Below, piece after piece: positions 46,813 through 55,509 of a stretch of 64,000 nucleotides of DNA. The DNA lies in NCBI RefSeq assembly GCF_016650815.1, contig NZ_JAEKEZ010000001.1:124001-188000 (forward strand), read 5' to 3'. Each line of letters opens with the position of its first letter. Positions within the stretch are counted from its first letter, which is position 1. A program made the translations under genes and the position numbers. The notes under the pieces were generated by a model that worked only from the letters and a program-made list of their open reading frames with translations, ran no database searches and was not told the DNA's origin. The DNA comes from Pseudomonas sp. TH31 (GTDB lineage Bacteria; Pseudomonadota; Gammaproteobacteria; Pseudomonadales; Pseudomonadaceae).

Positions 46813-48558
46813 ATGACGACAACAAGTGATGTGATCCGCCGGTGCGATGTACTGGTGATCGGCGCCGGTGCCGGCGGCCTGGCGACCGCTATTACCGCCC
46901 GCAAGCAAGGGCTGGAAGTCATTGTGATCGAAAAGGACGCGTACTTCGGCGGCACTACCGCGTTTTCCGGCGGTGTGTTGTGGATTCCCGGCAACGGGTT
47001 GGCCAGGGCCAACGGCATCAAGGACAGCCGGGAAGCCGCACTGACCTACATGAAGAACGAAACGGGTGATTTCTACGATGCAGAGGCCGTCGACGCTTTT
47101 CTCGATAACGCGCCGCAAATGATCGACTTTTTTCAGCGCGAAACCGAGGTTCAGTTCATTCCGACCCTGTACCCGGACTATCATCCGCAGGTCGCCGGAG
47201 GCGTTGATATCGGCCGCTCGATCCTCGCCAGGCCTTTTGATATCCGCCAACTGGGTGCCGATATGGCGCGCCTGCGGCCGCCGCTCAAAACCATCACTTT
47301 TATCGGCATGATGTTCAATTCGTCGAATGCCGACCTGAAACATTTCTTCAATGCCACCAAATCTCTGACCTCGTTCCTCTATGTTGCAAAGCGTCTGGTG
47401 ACCCATGCCAAGGAACTGCTGCTGTACCGGCGCGGTATTCAGGTTACGAGCGGCAATGCCTTGGCAGCTCGGCTGGCGAAGTCGGCGCTGGACCTGGGGA
47501 TTCCGATTCTTACTCAAACCAGTGCCCAGCAACTGCTCAAAAGCGGGGGGCGAGTCAATGGGGTTGTCGCCCGAACAGAAGACGGCGTGGTGCAGTTTGA
47601 AGCACGCTACGGTGTAGTGCTGGCCAGCGGCGGCTTCTCCCATGATCAGCAACGGTTGAAGCAAGCCTATCCCCACGTACGCCGCGGCGGTGAGCATTTC
47701 TCGCCGGTGCCGCAGACCAACACGGGCGACGGCGCCCGAATGGCTGAAGCCCTGGGCGGCACAGTGGAAATCAAGCTCAAGGCGGCAGCCGCCTGGATGC
47801 CTGTGTCGAAAGTGCCGATGGGCAATGGAGGATTTACAGCCTTCCCGCATTTACTTGATCGCTACAAACCCGGGGTGATTGGTGTGACCCGCAATGGGCA
47901 ACGTTTTACCAACGAATCCAACTCTTACCATGATGTTGGCGCCGCCATGATCGAGGCCTGTGCCGATCAGGCCGAAACCGCCATGTGGCTGGTCTGCGAC
48001 CGTCGGACCATGGCCAAGTATGGTCTCGGTTATGCCAAACCGGCCCCTATGCCACTTGGTCAATTGTTGCGCAACGGTTACCTGCAAAGCGGTAAATCCC
48101 TGGCCGACCTGGCGCACAACGCCGGTCTCAATGCTGCCGGTCTGGAGCAGACGGTACGTGACTACAACCGTACTGCGGGGCAGGGTGTGGATCGGCAGTT
48201 CGGCCGTGGCACCACCACTTTCAACCGTTACCTCGCCGATCCGCAGAACCTGCCGAATCCGTGTGTGGCACCGATTGGCGACGGACCTTACTACGCCCTC
48301 AAGGTGATCATGGGCGACTTGGGGACCTTCGATGGCATCAAGACCAGCGTGCGCGGCGAGGTGCTCAATGACCAAGGGTGTGCGATTGATGGGCTATACG
48401 CGGTGGGCAATGATCGGGCGAGCATCATGGGCGGCAACTATCCCGCCGCCGGGATCACGCTCGGGCCCATCATGACCTTCGGTTATCTGACGGGCCTGCA
48501 CTTGGCTCAGGTGGCTGCTGAAAAGCAAACCGACAGCGCTCGCAAGGATATTGCCTGA
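46813..48558 (+). CDS. FAD-dependent dehydrogenase (KSTD-like)
   Basis: A 581-residue flavoprotein and the only intact one adjacent to a NIPSNAP gene. It has DVLVIGAGAGGLATAITARKQG and KDAYFGGTTAFSGGVLW at the N-terminus, VVLASGGFSHD at the second FAD segment, FTNESNSYHDV, and a C-terminal GGNYPAAGITLGPIMTFGY carrying the Tyr of the KSTD active-site motif. It probably desaturates a cyclic ketone. The start at 46813 (MTTTSDV) is preferred; a GTG at 46801 is possible. It overlaps the NIPSNAP start by ATGA. Confidence 0.88.
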   Translation: MTTTSDVIRRCDVLVIGAGAGGLATAITARKQGLEVIVIEKDAYFGGTTAFSGGVLWIPGNGLARANGIKDSREAALTYMKNETGDFYDAEAVDAFLDNAPQMIDFFQRETEVQFIPTLYPDYHPQVAGGVDIGRSILARPFDIRQLGADMARLRPPLKTITFIGMMFNSSNADLKHFFNATKSLTSFLYVAKRLVTHAKELLLYRRGIQVTSGNALAARLAKSALDLGIPILTQTSAQQLLKSGGRVNGVVARTEDGVVQFEARYGVVLASGGFSHDQQRLKQAYPHVRRGGEHFSPVPQTNTGDGARMAEALGGTVEIKLKAAAAWMPVSKVPMGNGGFTAFPHLLDRYKPGVIGVTRNGQRFTNESNSYHDVGAAMIEACADQAETAMWLVCDRRTMAKYGLGYAKPAPMPLGQLLRNGYLQSGKSLADLAHNAGLNAAGLEQTVRDYNRTAGQGVDRQFGRGTTTFNRYLADPQNLPNPCVAPIGDGPYYALKVIMGDLGTFDGIKTSVRGEVLNDQGCAIDGLYAVGNDRASIMGGNYPAAGITLGPIMTFGYLTGLHLAQVAAEKQTDSARKDIA

Positions 48559-48890
48559 TGAATCTCAAACCTGTTGTCGATCACCGCATTTACACCATCC
48601 GGCCACGCTGCATGGCCGAGTTCGTCGAGGTCTTTGATCGCTTGGCGATGCCCATCCTGATTGAGCATTTGGGGCCACCGCTGGGGTTTTACACCAGCAG
48701 CATCGGTCCGCTGAACCAGGTGGTGCACTTGTGGGGGTACGACAGTCTTGATGATTTCGAAAGGCGCAGCCTGGCGCGTGATACCGATCCGCGGTTCTCG
48801 ATCTATCTGCAGGCCTCGGCACATCTGATCGTTGCCCAGGAAACCCGGATTATCCGTCCGGTGCGGTTCAACAGTCTCGAAAATATTTGA
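48558..48890 (+). CDS. NIPSNAP family protein
   Basis: A 110-residue NIPSNAP protein (VVDHRIYTIRPRCMAEF; NQVVHLWGYDSLDDFERR). Its ATG overlaps the stop of the flavoprotein gene (TGATGA), which indicates translational coupling. Homologue of the protein at 36558-36878, which also follows a flavoprotein. The chemical role is unknown. Confidence 0.88.
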   Translation: MNLKPVVDHRIYTIRPRCMAEFVEVFDRLAMPILIEHLGPPLGFYTSSIGPLNQVVHLWGYDSLDDFERRSLARDTDPRFSIYLQASAHLIVAQETRIIRPVRFNSLENI

Positions 48891-48972
48891 GCGAACCGCG
48901 GCCACCTTCGTTTCACCCAATAAAAAAGCGGGAGCAGTGATTGGGCGCCCCTACAACACAGAGGTGATTTTC

Positions 48973-50333
48973 ATGCTGACAACCCAACCTATAGACATTC
49001 ACGCGCTGATCAACAGCCGTGCCATCGGCAGCTTTCAGAAGTGGGTGGTGTTCCTCGGTTTCCTGATCATCGGTCTTGATGGCTTCGATGTGGCCATCAT
49101 GGGCTTTATCGCTCCGCAGTTGAAAATTGACTGGGGCCTGAGCCATCAGCAATTGGGCCCGGTTTTGAGTGCGGCACTGATTGGCCTGGCTGTCGGCGCT
49201 CTGGTCGCCGGGCCGCTCGCCGACCGTTATGGGCGCAAGATTGTGCTGGTGAGCAGCGTATTTATATTCGGTCTGTGGACGCTGGCAACGGCCTTTTCCC
49301 CGGATATCAGCGCCATGGTGATACTGCGTTTCATGACCGGACTGGGCCTGGGTGCGGCAATGCCGAATGCCAGTACCCTGGTTTCGGAGTACGCGCCGCA
49401 GCGTAATCGTTCGTTCATTATCACCGTGGCCTTTTGCGGGTTTTCCGCGGGCGCCGCTGGTGGCGGTTTTCTTTCAGCCTGGATGATTCCTGCCTTTGGC
49501 TGGAAAAGCGTGCTGATTCTGGGCGGAGCCTTGCCGCTGATGGTAGCGCCGTTGTTGTATTTTAAACTGCCGGAGTCGGTGACCTTTCTGATCGCCAAGC
49601 AGGCGTCGAGCGCACGTATCCACGCCATTATGGAAAAACTTGCACCAGGTCTCAGTGACGCGAATTCGACCTTCTGCTTGCCTCTCAAATCGCTGACCCA
49701 GGTTTCAGGGGCGCAAATCGTGATGTCGCGCTCCTACCGTTTTGGCACCCTGATGTTGTGGAGCGGTTATATGCTGGCGTTGTTCCTGGTCTACCTGTTC
49801 AGCGGCTGGCTACCGACCCTGGTGAAGGAGGGGGTGGTTACAGCGTTGCGGACGCGGCCATTGTCACGGCTATGTTCCAGATTGGTGGGCCGGTAGGCGC
49901 GCTGTGTATCGGCTGGGGGATGGATCGCTGGAACAAATACCGTGTGCTGATGACCGTGTTCGTGTTGAGCGGCGGGGTGATCTACACCATCGGCCAAGCC
50001 ACGGAGCACTTCTTCCTGCTGTGCCTGATCGCCTGGATGGTGGGGTTCTGTCTCAACGGCGCAAGCGTCGGCATGAATGCTCTGGCTGCCAACTTCTACC
50101 CCACCGAAGCCCGCGCCACCGGTGCCAGTTGGATGAGCGGTATTGGACGCATAGGAGCGATCCTCAGCGCTTTTGCCGGCGCGCAGATGCTCAGTTGGGG
50201 CTGGACCTTCGCCGAAGTATTCTCAGCGCTTGTGTTACCCGCCAGTCTGGCGGCCCTTGCGATTTATGGGCTGGGGCGCAGTGCCAAAGACGTGCTTGCC
50301 GACAGAAACGTTGTTTCTGCGCGAGGTCTTTGA
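48973..50333 (+). pseudogene. MFS aromatic acid:H+ symporter, interrupted by one frameshift
   Basis: Two frames together encode a full 12-helix permease. The first (48973 to about 49832) contains GLDGFDVAIMGFIAPQL, GPLADRYGRKIVL and GLGLGAAMPNASTLVSEY; the second (from about 49835 to 50333) resumes with YSVADAAIVTAMFQIGG and runs to the end. The break lies in AAGGAGGGGGTGG at about 49826-49838: one more G in the run of five would restore the frame and give LVKEGGGYSVADAA. A homopolymer error, a recent mutation or phase variation would all look like this. GAGGTG precedes the ATG. Homologue of the permease at 35124. Confidence 0.85.
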
Positions 50334-50644
50334 AGTCGCTCTTCAGACGCTCTGGCGAATCCTCAAGCAATTCTGAACAAATATCGCAATTGTCCCCGAC
50401 CGGCACAACCGGCTGTTAGTTTGCCGACCGTTGAGTTCAGGGATGACGGGGGCAATACCACCGCAGGACGCGCAGACGGAGGAACCCTGGTTCTGGCCGT
50501 AGTCGCAAGAGGCTCAGGATCGGCGCCTTGCGATCGATAAGACATAGACACACGGAGGTGTCATTCAACTCCTGGCGCTCGTCGCGTCAGCCTTTCTCTA
50601 ATGTGAATTTTATCCTGCGACCTCAGGGTCGTGAGGGGTTGTGA
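50334..50644. other. Intergenic region before aqpZ
   Basis: 311 bases with no supported gene. It probably holds the aqpZ promoter; no repeat or operator was recognised. Confidence 0.45.
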
Positions 50645-51334
50645 ATGAAGCAATACGGGGCAGAGTTTCTCGGTACGTTTTGGCTGGTGCTGGGGGGCTG
50701 CGGCAGTGCCGTGCTCGCGGCCGGCGTGCCGGCAGTGGGCATCGGCTATCTCGGTGTATCCCTGGCGTTTGGCTTGAGTGTGTTGACCATGGCCTATGCC
50801 ATAGGGCCCATTTCCGGCGCCCACCTCAATCCGGCAGTTTCCATCGGTGTTTGGGTCGGTGGGCGGCTGCCCTCGCGCCAACTGTTGCCTTACATTCTTG
50901 CGCAAGTATTGGGTGGGCTTGTTGCCGGTGGTGTACTTTTTCTGATCGCTAGCGGCAAGGCCGGTTTTGATGTAAGTGCGGGCTTTGCTGCCAATGGTTA
51001 TGGAGAACACTCGCCGGGGGGCTATTCGTTGTGGGCGGCCTTTATCTGTGAGGTCGTGTTGACGGGAGTGTTCGTGTTGATCATCTTGGGAGCTACGTCG
51101 GTACGCGCCGCTGCTGGATTTGCACCGCTGACCATTGGGCTTGCGCTAACCCTGATTCACTTGATCAGCATTCCGGTGACCAATACCTCGGTCAACCCCG
51201 CGCGCAGTACGGCGGTCGCATTCTATGTGGGCGACTGGGCGATGTCACAGCTCTGGCTGTTCTGGCTTGCGCCGATTCTCGGGGCGGTAGCGGGGGCGTT
51301 GGTTTATCGATTGATTGCCGGCGGGCGCGACTGA
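50645..51334 (+). CDS. aqpZ: Aquaporin Z
   Basis: A 229-residue six-helix water channel of the MIP family. The two pore motifs are [11 protein letters not shown] (near residue 61) and [11 protein letters not shown] (near residue 184, with the selectivity-filter Arg); the N-terminus [21 protein letters not shown] is typical of AqpZ. GTGAGGGGTTGTGA precedes the ATG. It functions alone in osmotic water flux and has no link to the neighbouring pathways. Confidence 0.95.
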   Translation: MKQYGAEFLGTFWLVLGGCGSAVLAAGVPAVGIGYLGVSLAFGLSVLTMAYAIGPISGAHLNPAVSIGVWVGGRLPSRQLLPYILAQVLGGLVAGGVLFLIASGKAGFDVSAGFAANGYGEHSPGGYSLWAAFICEVVLTGVFVLIILGATSVRAAAGFAPLTIGLALTLIHLISIPVTNTSVNPARSTAVAFYVGDWAMSQLWLFWLAPILGAVAGALVYRLIAGGRD

Positions 51335-51529
51335 ACATCTCCTTGCGTCAACCGGGGGCAGGGCGGTTACCAGAGGCGGCCCTGGCCCGAGCCTTTCCTT
51401 TTCTATTTGTCCTGTAGAAAACGCTTGAGCATCTTCAGGTCGCGACGTCTCTGGCGGAGTTGAAAAATATTGACCTTGTGGTGGCAACCCTCATCGAACG
51501 CGTATGGGGCATCGCGGTATTCGCGCCAA

Positions 51530-51724
51530 GGACAGAGCTCGCTTTCCGAATCAAGCTTCGAACTGGCGGACGAGCTCTATCGCGGCGGTTCGCAAAGCTG
51601 TCTCGAAGCCTTGGATGCCCAGCGTTGGTTGTACAGCGCGCAGCAGGAGCTGATTACCCGGTGTTTGGCAGAACAGAGCAACCGGGTGAACTTGGACAAA
51701 GTATTAGGGGGCGGTTGGAATTGA
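51530..51724 (+). pseudogene. Remnant of an RND-type outer-membrane efflux factor (NodT/OprM family)
   Basis: Only the last 60 or so codons survive. The frame reads SSFELADELYRGGSQSCLEALDAQRWLYSAQQELI and ends NLDKVLGGGWN, which matches the C-terminal helix and end of TolC-like outer-membrane factors (usually about 480 residues). No start codon, signal sequence or partner pump genes are present, so it is a deletion relic next to aqpZ. Confidence 0.8.
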
Positions 51725-51973
51725 CCGTCGATAGTTGCGCCGTGCTGGCCGATATCGTTCTGAGGATGATGGGCGCCGGGGTGTCCATCGATGCCTTTGG
51801 CGTGGTTTGTTCTTTGCTGGAGTGCCCTGTGTCAGTTGCTCTTCACCGATATCAAAACCTTGGCTCCACCATTAAGTCGGCCAGCTAAAACAAACCCCTG
51901 GGCCATAATAAGTACGTGATAACGCCGGTGGTTTCAGGCAGAACTCCATAAGTTGTGGTGACGCCTTCGCGGG

Positions 51974-52049
51974 CAAGCCTCGCTCCTACAGGTTTTGTGT
52001 CGTTCGCCAAACATGTGCACGACATCAATCCCTGTAGGAGCGAGGCTTG
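51974..52049. repeat. Inverted pair of Pseudomonas REP-like elements
   Basis: CAAGCCTCGCTCCTACAGG at 51974-51992 and its exact complement at 52031-52049 (19-bp arms, 38-base loop). This GCGGGCAAGCCTCGCTCCTACAGG-type sequence is common between genes in fluorescent pseudomonads. No gene lies between 51725 and 52234. Confidence 0.85.
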
Positions 52050-52087
52050 GCAATCTCCGTTTGATGCGAGAACCAACAAAACGCGGC

Positions 52088-52140
52088 TGCACTCATCCGT
52101 TCCGCTGTTCGCCGTTGGGCGCGCAGGGGAGTGCATGCGG
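52088..52140. repeat. Direct repeat, copy 1 (downstream of the PL7 gene)
   Basis: This 53-bp block matches 52934-52986 at 49 positions. Both copies begin TGCACTC and end GAGTGCATGCGG, so each can fold through a 7-bp TGCACTC/GAGTGCA stem. It lies about 95 bases beyond the stop of the lyase-like gene. Confidence 0.8.
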
Positions 52141-52234
52141 ATTTGGTCGGTATGAACTGCAGGGGAAGGATGAAGCAAGGCGAGCCAGCGGCCGGCTAAT
52201 AAGTTGGGCCGCCAGCAAATAGCCGGAGCACAGA

Positions 52235-52909
52235 TTAGACGTGATTCACGGATAGCTGGCTGACGACGCAAATCGAGCCATCGCTTGGCGGGGTGGCATC
52301 CGTGTAGTCAATTTGGTTGTAAATACCGCCATGGAAATCGAAAGATTTGGACATCCAGGAGCTGCCGAGTTGCAGGGTTGGGGAGGATGCGGACTTGCCG
52401 CCGACGCTGGCACTCACGACAACGACGCCAGCAGATGTGCCATGGATGCTCACCTGAAACTTCGCAGCTAACGCAACGTTGCCAAGCAGAAATTTAGGCG
52501 TTGGGTCGGCACCGTTGTAGTCCTTTCGAAACGCATAAGTGAGCGAGCCCTTCTCCCAAAACACCTTGATTGCCGGATCCACATCGCCCTGGACGTGCAT
52601 CTGTGAAACCACGACCTTTTGCGCACCGTTGACCTTCACCAGTGTCATCTCTTGCTGGTTCCAATGGTCGGCAGCACTAGGCAGAGTCCAGTAATTCGAC
52701 TCTTTCCATTCGCAGCGCGTTCGATGTGTACTCTTGCTTGATGCTCCCTTGGTGGGTGCTGTGAGCTGAATAGATCCATCTGCCAGCCGGATGATTACGG
52801 TAGGGCACACTTCCAGAGCCTTGTTGCCGTTCAACTCAAGCGCCACCGGGTTGGTGGCTGACGTCGGTAGTGGGGTAGCGATGTCGAAGTTACTGATATC
52901 TACAGTCAT
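52235..52909 (-). CDS. Polysaccharide lyase family 7 (alginate lyase-like) protein
   Basis: A 224-residue jelly-roll protein. The three PL7 regions are recognisable: HRTRCEWKE for the R-x-E-x-R strand, SQMHVQGD for Q-I/V-H, and DFHGGIYNQ for the YFKAGxYNQ strand. The first motif is altered from the canonical RTELR and the third has HGG for KAG, so activity or substrate may differ. There is no signal peptide; the single-domain length equals that of the short Pseudomonas PL7 proteins. The ATG at 52909 has AAGGA 8 bases upstream. It is flanked by 53-bp direct repeats at 52088 and 52934. Confidence 0.83.
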   Translation of the reverse strand: MTVDISNFDIATPLPTSATNPVALELNGNKALEVCPTVIIRLADGSIQLTAPTKGASSKSTHRTRCEWKESNYWTLPSAADHWNQQEMTLVKVNGAQKVVVSQMHVQGDVDPAIKVFWEKGSLTYAFRKDYNGADPTPKFLLGNVALAAKFQVSIHGTSAGVVVVSASVGGKSASSPTLQLGSSWMSKSFDFHGGIYNQIDYTDATPPSDGSICVVSQLSVNHV

Positions 52910-52933
52910 GATTGTCATCCTTGTCATGAGATT

Positions 52934-52986
52934 TGCACTCATCGGTTCCGCTGGTTGCCGTTGGGCGCGGAGGGGAGTGCATGCGG
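52934..52986. repeat. Direct repeat, copy 2 (leader of the PL7 gene)
   Basis: Partner of the block at 52088-52140. It lies 25 bases upstream of the PL7 start codon, so its TGCACTC/GAGTGCA stem would be in the mRNA leader if transcription starts further upstream. Confidence 0.8.
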
Positions 52987-53099
52987 GGGAGGAGAAGGTG
53001 CTCAGCATTGGATTTGGCTTTTGGCTCGTTGTATCTCGCCAATGAATCATTGAGCTGACTCACGGTCATATCGCCGACCTTTACTTTTAGGACGTTCAA

Positions 53100-53336
53100 A
53101 TGAAGCGTGCAGTAATAATGTTCATGGCCATTTCAGGCTCTCTCCTGTTGGGAGGCTGCGGGCCTCACTGGGACGACGGAGAAAGGTACGGTCGAGATCG
53201 GGGTTACGATCATGGTCGTGGATATGACCGAGGCGATGACGATGATCGAGGGCATGACCGCAGATATGATCGTCGTGACAATGATCAGGGGTATGATCGC
53301 AATCACGGTCGTGATCGTGATGAAAGAGACGACTAA
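53100..53336 (+). CDS. Small lipoprotein with Asp/Arg/Gly/Tyr-rich low-complexity body
   Basis: A 78-residue protein. The first 19 residues form a lipoprotein signal ending in LLLGGC, a good lipobox. The remainder consists almost only of Asp, Arg, Gly, Tyr and His in YDRG/DRGYDH-like units. No family was recognised. A charged, disordered tail anchored to a membrane could bind polyanions, metals or cell-wall polymers, but this is speculation. AGGACG lies upstream of the ATG. Confidence 0.75.
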   Translation: MKRAVIMFMAISGSLLLGGCGPHWDDGERYGRDRGYDHGRGYDRGDDDDRGHDRRYDRRDNDQGYDRNHGRDRDERDD

Positions 53337-53381
53337 TCCGCGCTGACTTTCCTTTTGCGTTTCTCTTCGGTCATTTTTCCG

Positions 53382-53585
53382 CTAAGCACTGACACCAACG
53401 CTAATCTGTGAAATCCCGGGTCCGCTACTGGCGACGACCTGGGTTTGCGGCATCAGGTTGTCTTCGTGCGCAGGGGTGGCCTCCCGGAATTCCGACCAAT
53501 GCGCGGTGGCATCCGGCGCTTCCTTTTGCTGCCAGCGCGCATCAAGCGCCAGGATCAGGAATTTCACTTTCTGTTCCGGTGTCAT
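53382..53585 (-). CDS. Small conserved-looking hypothetical protein
   Basis: A 67-residue protein starting MTPEQKVKFLILALDARWQQ; the first half looks helical and the second half is polar. The ATG at 53585 is chosen because GAGGA stands 6 bases upstream; another ATG two codons earlier is too close to it. No family was recognised. The good ribosome site and codon use support it as a gene. Confidence 0.6.
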   Translation of the reverse strand: MTPEQKVKFLILALDARWQQKEAPDATAHWSEFREATPAHEDNLMPQTQVVASSGPGISQISVGVSA

Positions 53586-53897
53586 CGTCATTCCTCGGTT
53601 GTTTTCCCGATGTATCCGTCACCCGGTGCACAGTGAAACTTTCCGCCGTGATCCGCTGCTGGCGTCATTCACTGGTCTATCTCAAATTGTTCTTCCAGCC
53701 GCGGGCCTCTCGGCTTGTTCTCCCGCTGGATAACTGTTCTTGGCATTTTACACTGCACGCCCGGGTCAGTTGCCAACCCTCTGAACCGTTGAGGCCGGTT
53801 CATCGCTGCCTGTTCTTGTGTCACTAAAGAGTGGCGCGGCTTTCGCTGCTGGGCCGGTGTTGTGCTGGCTTGAGATGAATGTCAGGCATCGGCTAAT
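53586..53897. other. Intergenic region
   Basis: 312 bases between the small gene and the DUF1654 gene. Apart from the likely promoter of the small leftward gene I see nothing in it. Confidence 0.4.
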
Positions 53898-54236
53898 TCA
53901 GTCGCAGTATTTCTGCCAGCCGATTCTGACGGCGCCGTCACAAAGGTGCTCAATGCTTGCACCGTTCACTTCTTCAATGTCTCGCATCACCTGTTGCCAC
54001 GCCTCAGGGCTTTCGTCCTTTCGCCTGGATACGACGACTGCTTGTTTCTCCTGGACCGCAGGGGTCGCAATAAGCTGCTGTATTCGCCGACCAACAAGCT
54101 CATAGGAATTTCTGGGTTTAGATGCCTCGTTTGAGGACAGATGCACTTTGCGCTCCTTGCTTATGCTGTATGCATACACAGTATTGCTCCTGGCATATTC
54201 TGACAAGGGCGATTTGCAGGTCGAGCGTTTACGCAT
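53898..54236 (-). CDS. DUF1654 family protein
   Basis: A 112-residue protein whose C-terminal 70 residues match the Pseudomonas-associated DUF1654 pattern: SYELVGRRIQQLIATPAVQ, then SRRKDESPEAWQQVMRDIEE and RIGWQKY. Function unknown. The start is uncertain: the ATG at 54236 lacks a clear ribosome site, while the core domain begins some 40 residues later and an upstream start would overlap the cytochrome gene. Confidence 0.75.
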   Translation of the reverse strand: MRKRSTCKSPLSEYARSNTVYAYSISKERKVHLSSNEASKPRNSYELVGRRIQQLIATPAVQEKQAVVVSRRKDESPEAWQQVMRDIEEVNGASIEHLCDGAVRIGWQKYCD

Positions 54237-54357
54237 GAAAAAATAGCGAGGGGCAGGGGGTGAAAATCCTTTTGTCTGCTCAATCTGCGCTTTGGTCTTT
54301 GAGTGCTTTCTGAGACGTATGTCGCCGGAGATCAAGGCATCGGGTCGAGCTAGCGCA

Positions 54358-54693
54358 CTATTTTTGCTGATGCAGGTATTTCTGAATGGCATCAATTTCA
54401 AGTTTGCTTGGCTTTGCACCGTTGTCAGCTTTGAGGCTGGCGTTAGCCCAATGCGGCATTGGCGCCTTTAGAGGCTTTCCGTGGTCGTCGATACCGCTCA
54501 ACACGGCTCTCTCAAATACTTTCGATTTCCATTCACTGGCATCTCCGGCCAGCTTGGGCGCCGATCCTCCCATACCCCGAGGCCCGTGGCAGACACTGCA
54601 GTTATCTTGAAAAAGTGTTTCTCCATCTGGAGGTGAGGCCATTGCAGATGAGCAAGAGAGGAGGGCAGCGATCGTAAGAAATACGCATTTCAT
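54358..54693 (-). CDS. Small periplasmic class I cytochrome c
   Basis: A 111-residue cytochrome. The signal peptide (to about residue 19, AMASPP) is followed by the haem-binding motif CSVCHGPRGMGG and, near the C-terminus, KAPMPHW with the probable axial Met, then EIDAIQKYLHQ. It should shuttle electrons in the periplasm; no partner oxidase or dehydrogenase gene is adjacent. AAGGAGCC precedes the ATG. Confidence 0.9.
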   Translation of the reverse strand: MKCVFLTIAALLSCSSAMASPPDGETLFQDNCSVCHGPRGMGGSAPKLAGDASEWKSKVFERAVLSGIDDHGKPLKAPMPHWANASLKADNGAKPSKLEIDAIQKYLHQQK

Positions 54694-55242
54694 TTTAGGC
54701 TCCTTGGCGACCCAACAGTGACGTGGGCTGCTTAGGGGGCGCTAAGTGAAAGCGTAGCAGGAGGCGAGGGGACGAAGGCGCGAGAGGCAATGAAAGAGAC
54801 GAAAAAGCCGGCGCTGGGCCGGGCTTTCTGTAGATGGAGCCAAATCCCTTTGGCTGATCGCATTGTGCCGGGTGGATGTGACGAAGACATGACATGGCAG
54901 ATACAAGAGTTCGCGCAAAGTGGGCTTCCCGATGCCGCCCCTCGACGGCCGGCGGGCAGCTTTTTCCCGCTTGCGGACTGACTGCCTCTAAGTGGCCGCG
55001 ATAAAGACCTGGAGTCTCTTGCAAGAGGCGCGGGGCGGTAATGGAACTCGAAAAGTGGGGTTCGTATTGTTCACACAAGTTACGGGTGCTCCATGGGAGT
55101 TCCGCTGTGGGTGATCAATGTCTTTGGGCTTGATTGGGGAGAGTATTTAAAATCCGACTCAGACAAGTAGGCCGCGTTAAGCAGCTTGAAACAGTTAGTG
55201 CCATACGCTAAAAGTATTTTTTAAAACTATGCAGGACGTCCT
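54694..55242. other. Intergenic region
   Basis: 549 bases with open frames on both strands but none with a ribosome site or recognisable product. The cytochrome promoter should lie at its left end. Confidence 0.45.
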
Positions 55243-55488
55243 TTACCCCGTTTTAAGTGTTGATACAAATTCAGCCAGTGAAGGATCTTTTTCAGCGTTT
55301 TGCTTGTGCCTGCCGATGAAAATCCACTCGTCTTCTGCCCAAAAAATCCGTGTGGTTTTAGGTGATTTACAGTCAAACACAACCTGATAGATTCTCGTTT
55401 CGCGCTGCTGGACGACGACGCATTGTTCAAGGCAAACCAACAATCGCTGCCCTGGCTCCAGTGTCGGAGCATTGAGCGGGACACACAT
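55243..55488 (-). CDS. Small hypothetical protein
   Basis: An 81-residue protein starting MCVPLNAPTLEPGQRLLVC, with short beta-like segments (RIYQVVFDCKSPKTTRIFWAE). CAGGA 6 bases before the ATG at 55488 supports this start; another ATG seven codons upstream has poorer spacing. No family was recognised. Confidence 0.55.
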   Translation of the reverse strand: MCVPLNAPTLEPGQRLLVCLEQCVVVQQRETRIYQVVFDCKSPKTTRIFWAEDEWIFIGRHKQNAEKDPSLAEFVSTLKTG

Positions 55489-55509
55489 CTTAATTCCTGT
55501 TTTTCGCAT

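Noticed and set aside
52088..52140. Integron attC site
   Set aside because: GTTGGGC in the 53-bp repeats fits the GTTRRRY core, but no matching RYYYAAC is found at the right distance in both copies and no integrase gene is seen.
54695..55078. 127-codon minus-strand frame
   Set aside because: Pro/Ser/Leu-rich product without domain, no ribosome site and no homologue recognised; treated as intergenic.
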